A stretch of 64,000 nt of DNA from Stemphylium vesicarium (Eukaryota; Ascomycota; Dothideomycetes; Pleosporales; Pleosporaceae), in assembly GCA_004380135.1 (NCBI GenBank), contig QXCR01000020.1:210656-274655 (forward strand). Reading direction: 5' to 3'. Position numbers and translations under genes: made by a program. The notes beneath the pieces were generated by a model. It was given only the letters and a program-made list of their open reading frames with translations. It searched no databases and was not told where the DNA came from. Of this stretch, positions 53,447 through 64,000 are shown piece after piece (positions within the stretch are counted from its first letter, which is position 1; each line of letters starts with the position of its first letter).

Positions 53447-54165
53447 GATCGTGGGCGCTTTTCGTGTTTTCGAGATGCAATCTTGGAGAGCGCGGGTGGA
53501 CGCGCACTTTGGCAATGCTTGACGTCATTGTGAGGCAGGAGGCGATGGCGTGGTTGCATCATCGACAGCTACTAATTGCCATCGACTCCTGACATCAAAA
53601 CAAGAAGATTCATCAATAAATGAATCGGATAAGTTTCGACAAAGCGATGCGACTACGTGCGGAGGACTGGTTCGGCAGACGAGTTCCTGCATGTCGGGAT
53701 TTAGGCAGCGACAGGCCCCGTCCAGGCGGCTCACATTTCTTGCAATGCTCTCATGCGCCGATATAACGACCTCTCCAGTATTTGAACCAGCATAGGTCGT
53801 CACATGTCTTTCAAAGGTCAAATTCTTGGATCGGGGCACGGAGAAAGACGAGCTTTGCTTCAGATGCAGTAGCCTGGTTCCTCTGCAGACTTCGCATTCC
53901 CCGCAAGAGAATCTGCGCAAAAATCTGAGGGGCGCAATAGATCCAGCAGTAGCATGTTCATATACTTGCCAAGTTGAAGATGCACCTGTCGAATGTGGAG
54001 TTTGTCAGTGCGCAAGTTCAAGCCTTCTAACCGAGAACGCGGTCATGCTCAACTATTGCTTATCTGCAGCTCTGCTTATCTACAAAATTGATTTTAAAAG
54101 GAGAGGACGCCACCAACTCAAGCATCAATTTCGTCCCTGATTACTGTCGCGGGAGTGCTTCCCTT
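53447..54165. other. Intergenic region
   Basis: About 720 bp with no protein-like frame. It lies between the SET gene's promoter side and the 3' end of the small secreted protein gene. Confidence 0.5.
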
Positions 54166-54753
54166 CTAGCAATAGTCGGCGACGTTGTAGGTGGGGTAAA
54201 TGTGATTCGTCCTGCAGGCGGGGTTGGCACCCTTGACATAGAGCTTGGTCGCTGTTAAATGGTTAGACTTACTTCAGCCCGCAGATGCAGCTGTCTACTT
54301 ACAGTCAACAGGGAGGTCCTTAGCCGGCTGTCGCACAATGGTCTGGCTCCGCTCTCCTGGAGTGAGATCATTTTCGCACTCGATCTGCTCTTCACCTCCG
54401 TCCACAGTGGTACTGCCAGACCACAAGTCGATGTGATTGATGCGAGGACTGGCCTTCCAATCGATGTCGCATTGCGCACAGAAATCTTCGAATCGCAAGT
54501 ACTTGCGCGTGTACGGATCGTAGATGATCTCGCATTGGGTGAACTCGCCCGGAGCGGATGCGAACGTCAACGGGTCGACGTACGTTCCCGTGCCGCCAGC
54601 CTTGTAGCCACGGCCGCAATCATAGGCTGTTGCCGGTCCTGGTGGGTCATTGTCCGGATAACCATAGAAGGTGTGTGTAACCTTCGTCACCTTCGTACAG
54701 CCCGCGGCCAGGAGGTTGAGAGATGAAAGAACAACTGTGGTTGCAAAACGCAT
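54166..54753 (-). CDS. Small secreted cysteine-containing protein
   Basis: Exons 54753-54303 and 54251-54166 give 178 aa. The N-terminus (MRFATTVVLSSLNLLAAGCT) is a signal peptide. The mature part contains HTFYGYPDNDPPGPATAYDC, CEIIYDPYTRKYLRFEDFCA and INHIDLWSG, with eight or so cysteines. The tail after the intron ends NVADYC. This pattern recurs in a conserved ascomycete secreted family whose role is unknown to me; some fold-level resemblance to RlpA/expansin-like domains (YG...AYDCG) is possible. Small secreted Cys-rich proteins near repeats are often effector candidates; this is inference only. The intron (51 nt) has GTAAGT and TAACAG. Confidence 0.8.
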
Positions 54754-55621
54754 CTTGAAGTCAGGATGTGAGAAATGTTTTTTCCTGCGGCTTAATCGAA
54801 GCTGAGTGAGTCGTCTTTATACCCGTACTCGGTCCGCCTACAAAATCATCATTGGCGATACATCTCAGCCATAGCCTACCTTTACTTCCGCCTCAACACG
54901 GCAGGTTTCCATTCTTGGGGAGTCTGTGAAAGCCACTGGGGGGCCAATACCCGGAACACGACGCCATCAGTTGAAAGCGCAGACATTGATGGCCTTTCGG
55001 ACACTGAACCCGCTCAGTCATCTGTAGACCTATGTCGATCTCTACGAAGAGCTGTCATCCCGACGAGTATCCTTGCTTCGTGGACGCAGAGTGCTGACTG
55101 AAGTTCCAGATGGTGTGCATCTCATTTCCCAAGTTGCTTTCCACCGAGCGCCACTAGTTCACACTACGAAACGGGAGTAGCCTCAGCCCGCTCCTTCAGT
55201 GGGACCGCCAAGGGTTTTGAAGCCATTGTCATCAACGGCGCATGTGGACTCGTATTTCTCGAGCCTACTGGATGATCGAAATAGAATTTGCTACCTATAA
55301 ACCTGTCTGGAAAAGCCAACGCGCAGTTGCCAAGACTTTCTTTAGTCGGTGGCCGGATTCGTTCGCAATCTGCCACAGACCGCTTGTAAGGAGCCCGAAT
55401 AGGCTGAGAGATAGCCTTGCTTGGCCGCCCCCACGTAATTACGCTACGCCGTCCATATGCAATGATAGGATTCATTCGCAATTCCGCGCCCCGGATACGA
55501 GCGCAAAGAAGCAGTTCATCCTCCTAGTATCCTACTAGATCGTATTTCCACGCGCATGCGCAAGCCATCCGAAGGGTTCGTAAGCCTACTTCACTTCTGA
55601 AATCTTCGTGTGCCAATTGCA
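54754..55621. other. Divergent intergenic region
   Basis: About 870 bp between two secretory-pathway genes. No supported gene; a TATAcc-like TTTATACCCG lies ~65 nt upstream of the minus-strand gene. Confidence 0.45.
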
Positions 55622-56390
55622 ATGCCCCGAGCCGCGTACATCTACTTTTTCGCTTTGCTAGCGGCCGTTCGCGGCTCGACTATCGCAACGTTCACAGATG
55701 GGGAGTGCCAAAAGTCGTTCCAGAGCATCAACGCAGAGAACGGATATCCCAGTGGAGCCTGTTCTCGTATTGCCGACCAAGGCAGATTCGGGAGTTTCCA
55801 AGTAGTCGACCTCGATGAGGGCTGTAGTGGTGAGAAGCCAGCGACCTGGATACTCGCACTGCCTGTACTTACTCAGCGCCATAGCGACAATATACGGAAG
55901 CGACAGCGAGCAATACGTGCCTTGCTCGTCAACTGTCCTTGAATTCGCGCAAATCGCGACATGCTACAACACTTCTTGGGTGTATTATAGCATCGACACC
56001 TGCGCTCCACCTAGTTCCGCCTCGCCGTCGCCGACTTCGAGCCCCACCAAGGAAGACGACAGACCGAACACAGGTGCGATAGCGGGCGGAGTGGTCGGCG
56101 GAGTGGGTGGAGCCGTTGTCATCGCACTTGCAGTGTTCTTCGTCCTGCGTCGTCGTAAGAGACGGCCTTCTCAACCCCAGACCGATGCACCCCCAGAAGC
56201 TGGTGGCAGTTCCCTCAACGAGCTGCCCCACGCGCCCGCAAAGTCGGAGCTTGACAACAAGGATGCTTACCCTATTCAAGAGCTAGGGAGAAATAGTGTA
56301 TATATGCCCCCGGCGGAATTACAAGCGAACGAGGTTGGCGCAAATGAAGTCCCTGATTCTCAGATCCCGTTGAGACAGAAGCAGGGATGA
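55622..56390 (+). CDS. Type I membrane protein with signal peptide and single C-terminal span
   Basis: Exons 55622-55829 and 55885-56390 give 237 aa. The signal peptide is MPRAAYIYFFALLAAVRG. The ~110-residue ectodomain has paired cysteines (DGECQKSF, GACSRIAD, DEGCS, YVPC, TCYNTSW, IDTC). A Ser/Pro/Thr linker follows. The membrane span is GAIAGGVVGGVGGAVVIALA, followed by a stop-transfer LRRRKRRP and a ~70-residue tail. The layout resembles fungal wall-sensor-like or WSC-type membrane proteins, though no WSC domain is evident. The splice (GTGAGA...CATAG) was chosen because it alone joins DEGCS to TIYGSDSEQY in frame. This is the last gene before the RIP block. Confidence 0.75.
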
Positions 56391-57330
56391 CGCATTTGTC
56401 GCGAGAGTAGATAGATTGGATGTTGACTTGTCCTTTGTCTCATCGCAAGTAACAAATATGGGTTTGACTGACGTCAATGTACTGGGAGAAATTGAACAGA
56501 TCACCTGGTCGATGGTAATTCGATGGACTGATCTATCTCAGCTGTTTTTTACCAAGTACGGATATACAGTAATCAAATCTTAGCGTTTCTATTACTAAAC
56601 TGGTATAAAACACGAGAGCATAAATAGTCACCACCGTTCAGTCCCCCTCGGAAGTTCGAAAGTCGGCGTAAAGGGCGATGGAGAGCCGGTCAGGCAACTA
56701 GCACTTACGTCTCCTCGAGGCCATTTGTTTTTGTCACATTAGCACTCTAGATGTCGCCATAAATAGCAATGAAATAGGGTCGTGCCGGCTAACCCATCGC
56801 AAACCATCTCAAATTGTATTCGTTTAATGTACGTCATCCTTAATGTGCACCGACGTGACGCCGTGACCCTGCTTTCCGATCCTACTCGCGCCGCATAGGC
56901 TACAATCGCGCATGACAACCTGTGTGTAAGTGATGTGGCTGAAGCCACCTTCAATTGTAGTCTCTTTTACGTGCCGGCGTGCGGGAGCCGTGAACACCAA
57001 ATCGTCCGCGGGCGGCGAGAAATGTAAGGCAAAGTCAAGTAACAGGACGCCTACTGGCATTTCTATACGTGTATATGTATAAAAACAAATGTACTGTTTA
57101 CGTAAAAGCTTCGAGTAACGTCTTCTATCAGCAAGCTGCGCACCCGAAAACCCACCGAAAATTACGAAAATTGCACCATTAAATCTCAACAACGACGTGG
57201 TAGAAAAGTCTAATAATTTGATCATTACTCTCCTTAGATCTCTGCAGTAACGTAGGTGCATGCTTCGCGTGCCACCCAAAATCCCTAACAAAATCCGAGA
57301 TCACAGTAGTCTAGATCTAGAGATCGACTT
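56391..57330. other. Transition from gene space to AT-rich block
   Basis: No supported gene. Base composition is normal until about 57,300, then AT rises sharply and CA/TG dinucleotides nearly vanish. Confidence 0.55.
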
Positions 57331-57480
57331 AAAAGAATTTTCGAAAAATTTAACAAAATAACTCTTTAATTATACATATTAGTAAGCTATAATTATTAAG
57401 CCTTAGCTAGCTTAGTTATAGAGATACTAGAAGGTAGCTTATATAAAAAGGCTTTATTTTAATAAGATTTTCTTCTATAG

Positions 57481-57682
57481 TGTAATGGGCGGGCGACAAC
57501 CCAGCGTACGACTACACAGTACGCCCATTTAGCCAAAAGGCTGGCACAAGACAACAAAGCATAGGCGTTGTCTTACTGTAGTCAGTACTTATCATCGTTA
57601 TCTAAGGTCTCTTAACTCTCAGGCCTTAGCGTAGCCCCACTTGGGCGTGGCGCACTCTTTTTCTAGGGCGTAGCCCATCACA
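57481..57682. mobile_element. LTR-like GC-normal island, TG...CA
   Basis: Starts TGTAATGGGC and ends GCCCATCACA, imperfect inverted ends of 10 bp, length 202 bp. Internal composition is unmutated. No flanking duplication is visible (TATAG left, ACTAC right). It may be a solo LTR whose flanks were altered by RIP. Confidence 0.5.
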
Positions 57683-57707
57683 ACTACCTTATACGAAAGA
57701 TTCTAAC

Positions 57708-58665
57708 TGTTATACGGGGTTCGGCGATACTTCTCTGGTCCTAGTCCGTACTAAGGCAGGCGAGATATTGTATGGCGGTAGGCCTATAGAGTTATCTAGC
57801 GACTAAGTAGAATAGTAAGTATTTAAATAAAGATAATTTAATTATATATAAGTAATAGAATAAATAGTTAATAATTTAGATAAGAGATATAGCTATAAGA
57901 GTTAACTATAATAAGAGAAATAATAAAATCTTTTTATCTTTATATCTCTATTACTAAGTCCTATATTCTTCTATACCTCTCTATTAAGTAGAAGGTTTAG
58001 AAGGGCGCTAGCCTCTCTTTATATAGTAGCCTCCTAGAGGTCCTATCTTAGTAGGATATTAGTTACGTAATTTACGCGCTCTATGCTAATTATTATCTAA
58101 TAGTTCATATTACTATTAGCTACTAATATTATATGTTTTATCTAAAAGAGGCTTTTACTTATTATCTATAATATAGAGTGTTATACGGGGTTCGGCGATA
58201 CTTCTCTATTCCTGGTCCGTACCAAGGCAGGCGAGGCATTATATAGCGGTAGTCCTATAGGGCTATTTAGTAACTAAGTAGAATAATAGATATTTAAATA
58301 AAGATAATTTAATTTTATATAAGTAATAAAATAACTAGTTAGTAATCTAGCTAAGAGATAAAATTATAAGAGTTAACTATAATAAGAGAAATAATAAAAT
58401 CTTTTTATCATTATATCTTTATTACTAAGTCTATTATTATTCTATCTATCTCTTAGGTGCGTCCTTCTATAGAATAGTTATAATAGTAGTTTATTTCTTT
58501 ATTACCTACTATCTTTATCTTAGTAGAATAGTTATTTTTAGTAGAATAGTATATTACGTAACTTACGCGCTTTATACTAATTATTAATCTTTTGCTTATA
58601 TAACTATTAGTACTAATATTATATTCTTTAACTAGAAGAGGCCTTTATTTATTATCTATAATACT
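57708..58665. repeat. Tandem direct repeat, unit about 470 bp (probable LTR pair)
   Basis: Both units begin TGTTATACGGGGTTCGGCGA (57708 and 58179). They share long blocks such as TTAACTATAATAAGAGAAAT and ACGCGCT-containing segments, and end TTATTATCTATAATA. They differ mainly by transitions, as expected after RIP. The second follows the first after only about 5 nt. This fits two LTRs brought together by recombination. Confidence 0.7.
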
Positions 58666-59029
58666 ACCTTCTCTTTTAAGATTATTATCTTAATATTCTA
58701 AGTTATTATTTTTCTATATTATATAGATAAGTATAGGCTATATATAAGGCTTTAGTAAGCCTATTATAGTATATTTCTCTTATTTCTTACGCCTTTCTAG
58801 CTATATCTAAGATCTAAACGTTCTATTATAAATATCTATAGACCTTAACTTCTAAATATTATACTTATACTAACTATATAAGAGAATAGGGTCTAAAGAT
58901 AATATTTTAGTATAAGTAGTATAAGAAGAAGAATATTTACTATTTTATAGATACTATAACTAATTATTACGCTAGTTATATTTTTATAAGAATAGAGTAT
59001 AGTCTCTTTATTCCTAAGGAAGAGTAAGA

Positions 59030-59250
59030 GAAGGTAGAAGCAGAGAAGCGTTAAAAGCGCTTAGAGATCGCTCGTTCAGAGGCGCTGCTAGATGCGCAGC
59101 GCGCATAGCTGTCGCAGCAAAAGTTAGAGATTCTGGAGATCGAGGCAAAAGAGCGGTTATACGCTAACCGTGATTACGCTATTCTGAATCTCTAGGATCG
59201 TGCGTAAGAGGAGGCTAAGGGGAGCTCTACCCCTAGTATAGATCTTCCTA
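59030..59250 (+). mobile_element. Fragment of an unidentified element-encoded coiled-coil segment
   Basis: A plus-strand frame reads ARSEALLDAQRA, stop, LSQQKLEILEIEAKERLYAN and further, with stops where Gln would be expected. It is Ala/Glu/Gln-rich and helical. It could be the C-terminal tail of a transposase or part of a Gag; not identified. Confidence 0.35.
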
Positions 59251-59865
59251 TTAAACTACTACTACTTAAACTATTAGCTAATCTAGGCTAGTTATAAGCT
59301 AATATATTTAATCTTTCTTTTAATTTTTTTATTTTTTTATAGATATAATTCTAATTTCTTTAAAAACTTTTAGTAGTACTCTTATATTAGTAACTTATAA
59401 TTTATTAAATTTCCTTTAAATTCTTAAGTATTATAGCTTTTAGGTTATTTTTTTTACTTAACTAAATATTTTTATAAACCTATAAACTTTAATAAGTTTT
59501 TAATTTCTTTAACTTTATACTTATTATCTTTAAACTCTATATTTATTATTAGCTTAATATTTAGAGATACTAATTCTAATAGTTTCTTATAAAGGATAGA
59601 TTAAATATATATATTTAATAATAACTAGACTTTATAGTTTATTAAGCTTATTACTTTTAAAAATTTAAAAAGTTCTATTTAGAGATTATTTAATTTTCTA
59701 TATAATTTCTTAACTTTTAAATTTTATCTTAATAAGAGAACTTTATCTCTCTTTTTAAAGATTAGTCTTTTAATTCTTTACTTATTTATACTTTTAGATA
59801 TTATAAAGTTCTTTTAAGCTAGATTCTTATTTAATTCTTAATAAAGTTCTTATATAAGATAGGTG

Positions 59866-60048
59866 TGAGGGGCTAGCTCTAGGAGCACTTAAGGAGTAGA
59901 TAGCTGATAGCAAGGCTAGATATATAGTAGATTATATTTAATAAAGAGCTATTAGTCTATCTACGCTAGTAGTTATCTACTTATTAGATAACTATTAGTC
60001 TAAGGTAATCTAAGCGTCTATTAAAGGGCGTTTAGCCTATTATAATAC
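59866..60048 (-). mobile_element. 3' LTR of the Gypsy element
   Basis: Directly after the polypurine tract on the minus strand, the sequence runs from TATTATAATAGG (TG start changed to TA by RIP) to GCCCCTCACA, about 183 bp. Its partner would lie beyond the window. Confidence 0.55.
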
Positions 60049-60063
60049 CCCCCCCTTTAGAGG
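60049..60063 (-). promoter_or_regulatory. Polypurine tract of the Gypsy element
   Basis: On the minus strand CTCTAAAGGGGGGGG immediately precedes TATTATAATAGG, the start of the 3' LTR. The poly-G tract is conserved despite RIP because it has no CpA sites. Confidence 0.6.
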
Positions 60064-60430
60064 TCTACCTATTTTCCTCCTAAAACCTATCTAGGAGGCG
60101 TACTTCGGCGTCGCGGTGTAGTGCTATATAGGATAGCTAGTAGTCTAAAGCTTCTATATTCTTAAGTAGCTAGACTAGCTTAAAAATTATTTAGTAGTAT
60201 CCTCTCTATTTAACTTTATATTTATATTTAGCTTCTCTTCTAACGCGGCGTTTCTATTCTACTATAATATCTTCTACTATAATATCTTCTACTATCTATT
60301 TATTCTCTCTTACTACTTATAACGCTAGTAGCTAGAAATTATCTACTTTTTAGCTTAGTAGTAGGCCTAAATTTATAAGCTTAATCTAGTTAATATAAAA
60401 TACTAAGTAAAGACTTAGAAGCGTATCTAG

Positions 60431-60639
60431 TGTCACGGCGCTGGCTCAGATAGCTAATGAGAGCGCGCCAAGCTGCTAAGCGAGCAGCTGCGCGATCACT
60501 GAAATTCCTGCGCGAACACGCCCCGTCGTACGCTCCTTGAGCTACGTCCTTGTCTTAGCCTGACCCTGTACTGTCAGCGTTACGTAGTGAATACACCAAT
60601 CACGTGCACCTATCTTTTCTGCCTGCCGACCCCGTGACA
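60431..60639. mobile_element. Un-RIPed solo LTR (209 bp) with 5-bp target-site duplication
   Basis: The element begins TGTCACGGCG and ends CCCCGTGACA, with 8-bp inverted ends TGTCACGG/CCGTGACA. Both flanks are TCTAG, a 5-bp duplication. Composition is GC-normal with many CA and TG steps, unlike the mutated Gypsy coding sequence it interrupts. Confidence 0.75.
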
Positions 60640-60899
60640 TCTAGCTTAACTAAGTAGCTATTAATTACTTCTAGTATTATATACTTAGTATTTTTTTAAT
60701 TTAGCTTCTTTAATATCTAGTTAGTGCTATACTACTAGTCTAAGCGTAGCTAAACCTTGTCGCCTACTTAGTATTGTCGAGCCTCTCGTCGCAACCTGTT
60801 CGCTTGTCGTTCCTGCTCCTACTGCGCGCTCGCCATACTTGCTTAGGCTAACTTAAGGACGCTTTGGAGTTTTAAGACGATCTACTCTACTTTCTTATT

Positions 60900-61440
60900 A
60901 TCTAAGTAGTAGTTAGGTGTACCTAGGGGTAGCGCTCGTTCTTCTAGCATCTATAGCTATATTATAAGAAGAAAGGTGATACACCTATTAACGTCGCGTT
61001 TCTACTATAAATCGCAATTTAAGCTATTAGATAGAGCGTGGCTTAGTCTGTCTAAGCTTAGTTCGTGAAGGATTAGATATAGGCTTCCTAAACGCTATTT
61101 ATTCTCTCTATAGCGCTATCTATCTAGAGATAGTACGCTATTAATAGCCTCTAATTAATCTTTAAAATTTAGTAGAGTCGTTTCTATAGTTTACTAATAA
61201 ACTAGTTCTCTTAGTCTAATATAATTACGTTAGGTAGCTAATAGTACGTAACTACCCTTTTAATAAACTTCTAAACTACTATATTTATTATTATATTTAA
61301 TAAGACAATAAAGATTACTCTTTTACTTAGCTAGTCTATTACTACTATAAAGCTTATTATACTCTTATTTTTAGGTAGTCTCTTTACAAAGTCTATAGAG
61401 ATCTCCTTCTATACCTAAGTAGATATTAGAAGAGATTTTA
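60900..61440 (-). pseudogene. Ty3/Gypsy integrase core remnant
   Basis: Minus-strand reading includes EISIDFVKRLPKNKSIISFI, SKRVIFIVLLNI and LIAYYLQTDSAIEQINSVQE. The first Asp (ISIDFV) and the QTDS...E region correspond to the DD(35)E integrase core. Stops are frequent. Confidence 0.75.
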
Positions 61441-61447
61441 ATAACCT

Positions 61448-61586
61448 GTCACGATCGATATATATACTATCCTATGCACCGTAACGATAGTTATCGTTAC
61501 TGTACCTTTTTTGGGCACGTACTGGCGCAGTGGCATAGGGCGACGCTTTTATATAACCCTTATTTTCCTTCTCTCTATAACTTACA
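61448..61586. mobile_element. Second LTR-like island
   Basis: Begins TGTCACGATCG, similar in its first seven bases to the 60431 element, contains a perfect 9-bp palindrome arm (GTAACGATA...TATCGTTAC) and TATATAACCC, and may end at CTTACA. No flanking duplication found. It interrupts the integrase remnant. Confidence 0.4.
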
Positions 61587-62779
61587 TCTACTATAAATAA
61601 TATAGTTCCTAATATACCTCTAAACGTTATCTACTATTTCTAGCTAGAAGTAGTCCCTTATAAGTATCTTATAAGTTACCTCTCTTTTAAAGTAATCTAT
61701 AAAAAGAGATTTATAAATCTCTTAAATAATCTAAGTACGTATTAGCTTATCTTATAGTACTTATTTTCTCTTTTAATATATTAATACTTTATTATTAATT
61801 ATATATTCTATAATAGATTACTTTAGGCCTAAGCTTAGTAGGAACTTTCTTTCTTTTTACTTAACTACTCTCTTTACTTCTTAGTAAGTTCTATTATTCT
61901 CTACTATAGTAGCTTATAGCTCTTCTAATTAATTAAAAGTAATAATAATCTTACTTTAAGTCTCTTATTCTAAGTAGTTATTAATTAGTAATAGATCTAA
62001 TTTTATTAAAATTAAGATTAAGCTAGTATATATTACTAATGTACTCTTTAAATTCTCTTTAGCTAACTTTTTATAATAAGACGTAGTTAGCTTAAAGACT
62101 TATATAAGGCGCTTTTATAAGCGCTCGTCTTCTACTTTTATAGGTAGGTTCTATTTCCTTCGCTAGAGTGCGTCTACCCTGATATTCTACTTACCTAGGC
62201 GGTATAATTTATTTACATTATAGCGTCCTAGTAAGAGAGACTATCTTATTTAATACTTATTTAATATTTTAAATTTTATAAAGTACTCTAAGTTTTTATA
62301 ATTAATAATTATTTTAAACTTAATAATTAAGTATAGTTTAATATTCTATTTCTTTAAGTAGTAAACTACTACTAGTAGTTTTATATTATAAATTTTATAA
62401 TTATACTTATAAAAGTTATTCTTTTTTAAGAAGTATATATATAATTTTAAAATATTATTATCTCTATACTAAGAAAGTATCTCTTTTATAGTATATCTTA
62501 ATAAGTTATACTTTAGTACTATCTTTTTATTTAAATTAAAACTAATTAGTATAAGCTTTAAGATAAAGACTTCTCTTAACTTCTTAAAAGCTAATTACTC
62601 TTTAGAGCTTTACTAAAAAATTATATTATTAGTAAGCTTAATAAGAGGCATAGTAACTTAAGTAAAGTTTCTAATAAACTTTTAAGAGAAATTAGTAAAA
62701 CTTTAAAATAATCTTACTCTTTTAATTATATTTAGTACTTTCTACTTATAGATTATAGCTATCTTTATAAAGTCTATAC

Positions 62780-63310
62780 TAATTTCTTTTTTAACTTTAA
62801 TAATAAACCTTAGATACTTTGTAGACTTAACCTTAAACTCGCACTTCTTAATATCTACGTAGAGTCTAGCTATCTATAGCTTACTAAGCACCTTTTAGAC
62901 GTGCTCCTAGTGTTAGCTTTTACTTCCGTCTATGTAGATTAACACATCGTCGAGGTAAGCTGAGTAGAAGTCGTCGAGGTACTCTCGCAGGATCTAGTTA
63001 ATATACCGCTAGAAGGTGCTTAGAGAGTTTGCTGTACTAAAGGGGGTAACTAGCCACTTGAATAGCCTAAAGCGCGTTCTAAACGCAGTCTTCTATTTAT
63101 CGCCTTCTACGACGCGAATCTTATAGAATGCTATAATAACGTCTAGCTTAGTAAACTATTTTACCTTACTTAGATTATTAAGCGTCTCTTAAATTAAAGG
63201 AAGAAGGTATTTATTCTTTATAGTAATCTTATTTAACGCCCTATAGTTAATATAAAGGTAGAAGCCTCCTTTTAGCTTCTTTATAAATAATACTAGCGTA
63301 GCTAATAGTA
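62780..63310 (-). pseudogene. Ty3/Gypsy reverse transcriptase remnant
   Basis: Minus-strand reading includes KLKGGFYLYINYRALNKITI, KYFTKLDVIIAF, KTAFRTRFRLFKWLVTPF and the catalytic YLDDVLIY, then KKCEFKVKSTKYL. These are RT motifs of the Gypsy group in order. TAG interrupts at points such as after TPFSTANSLSTF, as expected for RIP of CAG or TGG. Confidence 0.9.
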
Positions 63311-64000
63311 AGCTACTAATTTAGATAAATTCTTTCTTAAGTAGAGATATAAGCTCTTTACGTAAAACTAATAACTCTCTCTTAGATATACTATATAGCT
63401 GCCCTTATAGCGGCTAAGCGTCTTTTAGATTAAGTTTAATTTTATAGTCTACTCTTAGACTTTTATATAAAAGTAGCTTATCTACCTTCTTTAAATTAAA
63501 TAGCTTATAGAACTTTTAGTACTAAATAGGTAGTATTACGTTTATATTTACTTTTTTCTTAGGTTATAGTACTCTATTAATATCTATAATTAATAAAGTA
63601 AATATTTAAATCTTACTAAGACTTTTTCTATAAGTTAATATAATAAATACTACTATATTTACTTATAGTAGCTTAGATAGTAATTTCTTTTCTTTCTATA
63701 TTTATACTTAGATATCTACTAAGTAGATATAGAGACTCTTTTTAGCTAAGCTAATAGATATTTTATAGTAATCTAACTAGCTTTTCTCTAAAATAATATC
63801 TTTTTCTAATATATTAATAATATATATATAAATACTTTTCTTATATATATATATTCTAAATGTTTATTAGATAATTTTAGTTATCTAAAATATCTTTTTA
63901 TTAATTTCTGTAAAAATTAGGATAAAGCAACACAGCGTATACAAGCGCGATCCTCTATCGAGTGTTACTAGAGCGGTTCGCTGCTTATAAGGGTAGGAAA

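Larger units (their letters stand above)
57331..64000. repeat. RIP-mutated AT-rich repeat block
   Basis: Sequence is dominated by TA steps with few CA or TG dinucleotides; for example the line 58501-58560 contains none. Recognisable retroelement coding on the minus strand is full of TAG/TAA at positions where Gln or Trp is expected. These are the marks of C-to-T change at CpA by RIP. Islands of normal composition (57481-57682, parts of 57709-57770, 59030-59230, 60431-60639, 61448-61560) break the block. Confidence 0.9.
59866..64000 (-). mobile_element. Degenerate Ty3/Gypsy LTR retrotransposon, 5' part outside window
   Basis: On the minus strand the order is reverse transcriptase (~63,310-62,780), an RNase H-like stretch (~62,600-62,200), integrase (~61,440-60,900), a C-terminal segment (to ~60,080), a polypurine tract and a 3' LTR. 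This is the Ty3/Gypsy order. Stop codons throughout make it non-functional. The 5' LTR and Gag lie beyond 64,000. Confidence 0.85.

Noticed and set aside
56824..57291. 155-codon minus-strand frame just before the RIP block.
   Set aside because: No recognisable domain and includes sequence at the AT-rich transition.
57331..64000. CRISPR-like or satellite array in the AT-rich block.
   Set aside because: Repetition is from RIP composition and retroelement remnants; no regular spacer-repeat pattern.
1..64000. A secondary-metabolite cluster (P450, FAD enzymes, Zn cluster factor, peroxidase).
   Set aside because: No core synthase (PKS, NRPS, terpene cyclase) is present and the genes are separated by housekeeping genes.

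Overview
The window is from a filamentous ascomycete (Pezizomycotina). Genes carry one to three short introns of about 50-70 nt with GTANGT-type donors, CTAAC/CTGAC branch sites and YAG acceptors. Products include a Zn(II)2Cys6 regulator, an ApsB/Mto1-type microtubule organiser, a con-10-like stress protein, a class II haem peroxidase and a multi-membrane-span P450. The last 6.7 kb is an AT-rich block almost devoid of CA/TG dinucleotides, the signature of repeat-induced point mutation (RIP). A Dothideomycete, perhaps Pleosporales, is my inference from gene style; nothing here proves the order.

Layout. 1-28.7 kb is mostly conserved housekeeping sequence: MOG1 (cut by the window edge), BUD20, mitochondrial aconitase, a GCNA/SprT-like protease, a DEDDh RNA exonuclease, uracil-DNA glycosylase with a long acidic tail, a con-10/KGG stress protein, eIF2A, ureidoglycolate lyase, an FAD monooxygenase, an F-box-like protein, a P450 and two hypothetical genes. 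28.7-44 kb is a patchwork. Intact genes (FAD oxidoreductase, a COI1-like mitochondrial protein, class II peroxidase, Zn cluster factor, DUF3445 protein) alternate with broken ones: an SDR/NmrA-like gene, a RidA gene with a premature stop, and a permease and an aldehyde dehydrogenase that have both lost their 5' halves at one shared breakpoint. 44-54 kb is conserved again: WSS1-like protease, Ecdysoneless, ApsB/Mto1, SET-domain protein. Two secreted or membrane proteins (54.2-56.4 kb) are the last genes before the repeat block.

57.3-64 kb holds no intact gene. It contains a RIP-degraded Ty3/Gypsy element on the minus strand (reverse transcriptase, integrase, polypurine tract and 3' LTR visible; the 5' end lies beyond the window), a roughly 470-bp tandem direct repeat, and GC-normal islands. 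One island is a 209-bp TG...CA element with a 5-bp target duplication that landed in the dead element and was never mutated.

Functional links: DNA repair is represented three times (UNG and two DNA-protein-crosslink-type metalloproteases), and the 60S export factor BUD20 sits beside the nuclear-transport factor MOG1. These look like ordinary fungal gene neighbourhoods, not a dedicated cluster. Observations most worth following up are the aconitase cluster-ligand mini-exon with no AG acceptor, the inverted-repeat insertion in the next aconitase intron, the collapsed permease/ALDH pair, and the un-RIPed LTR.
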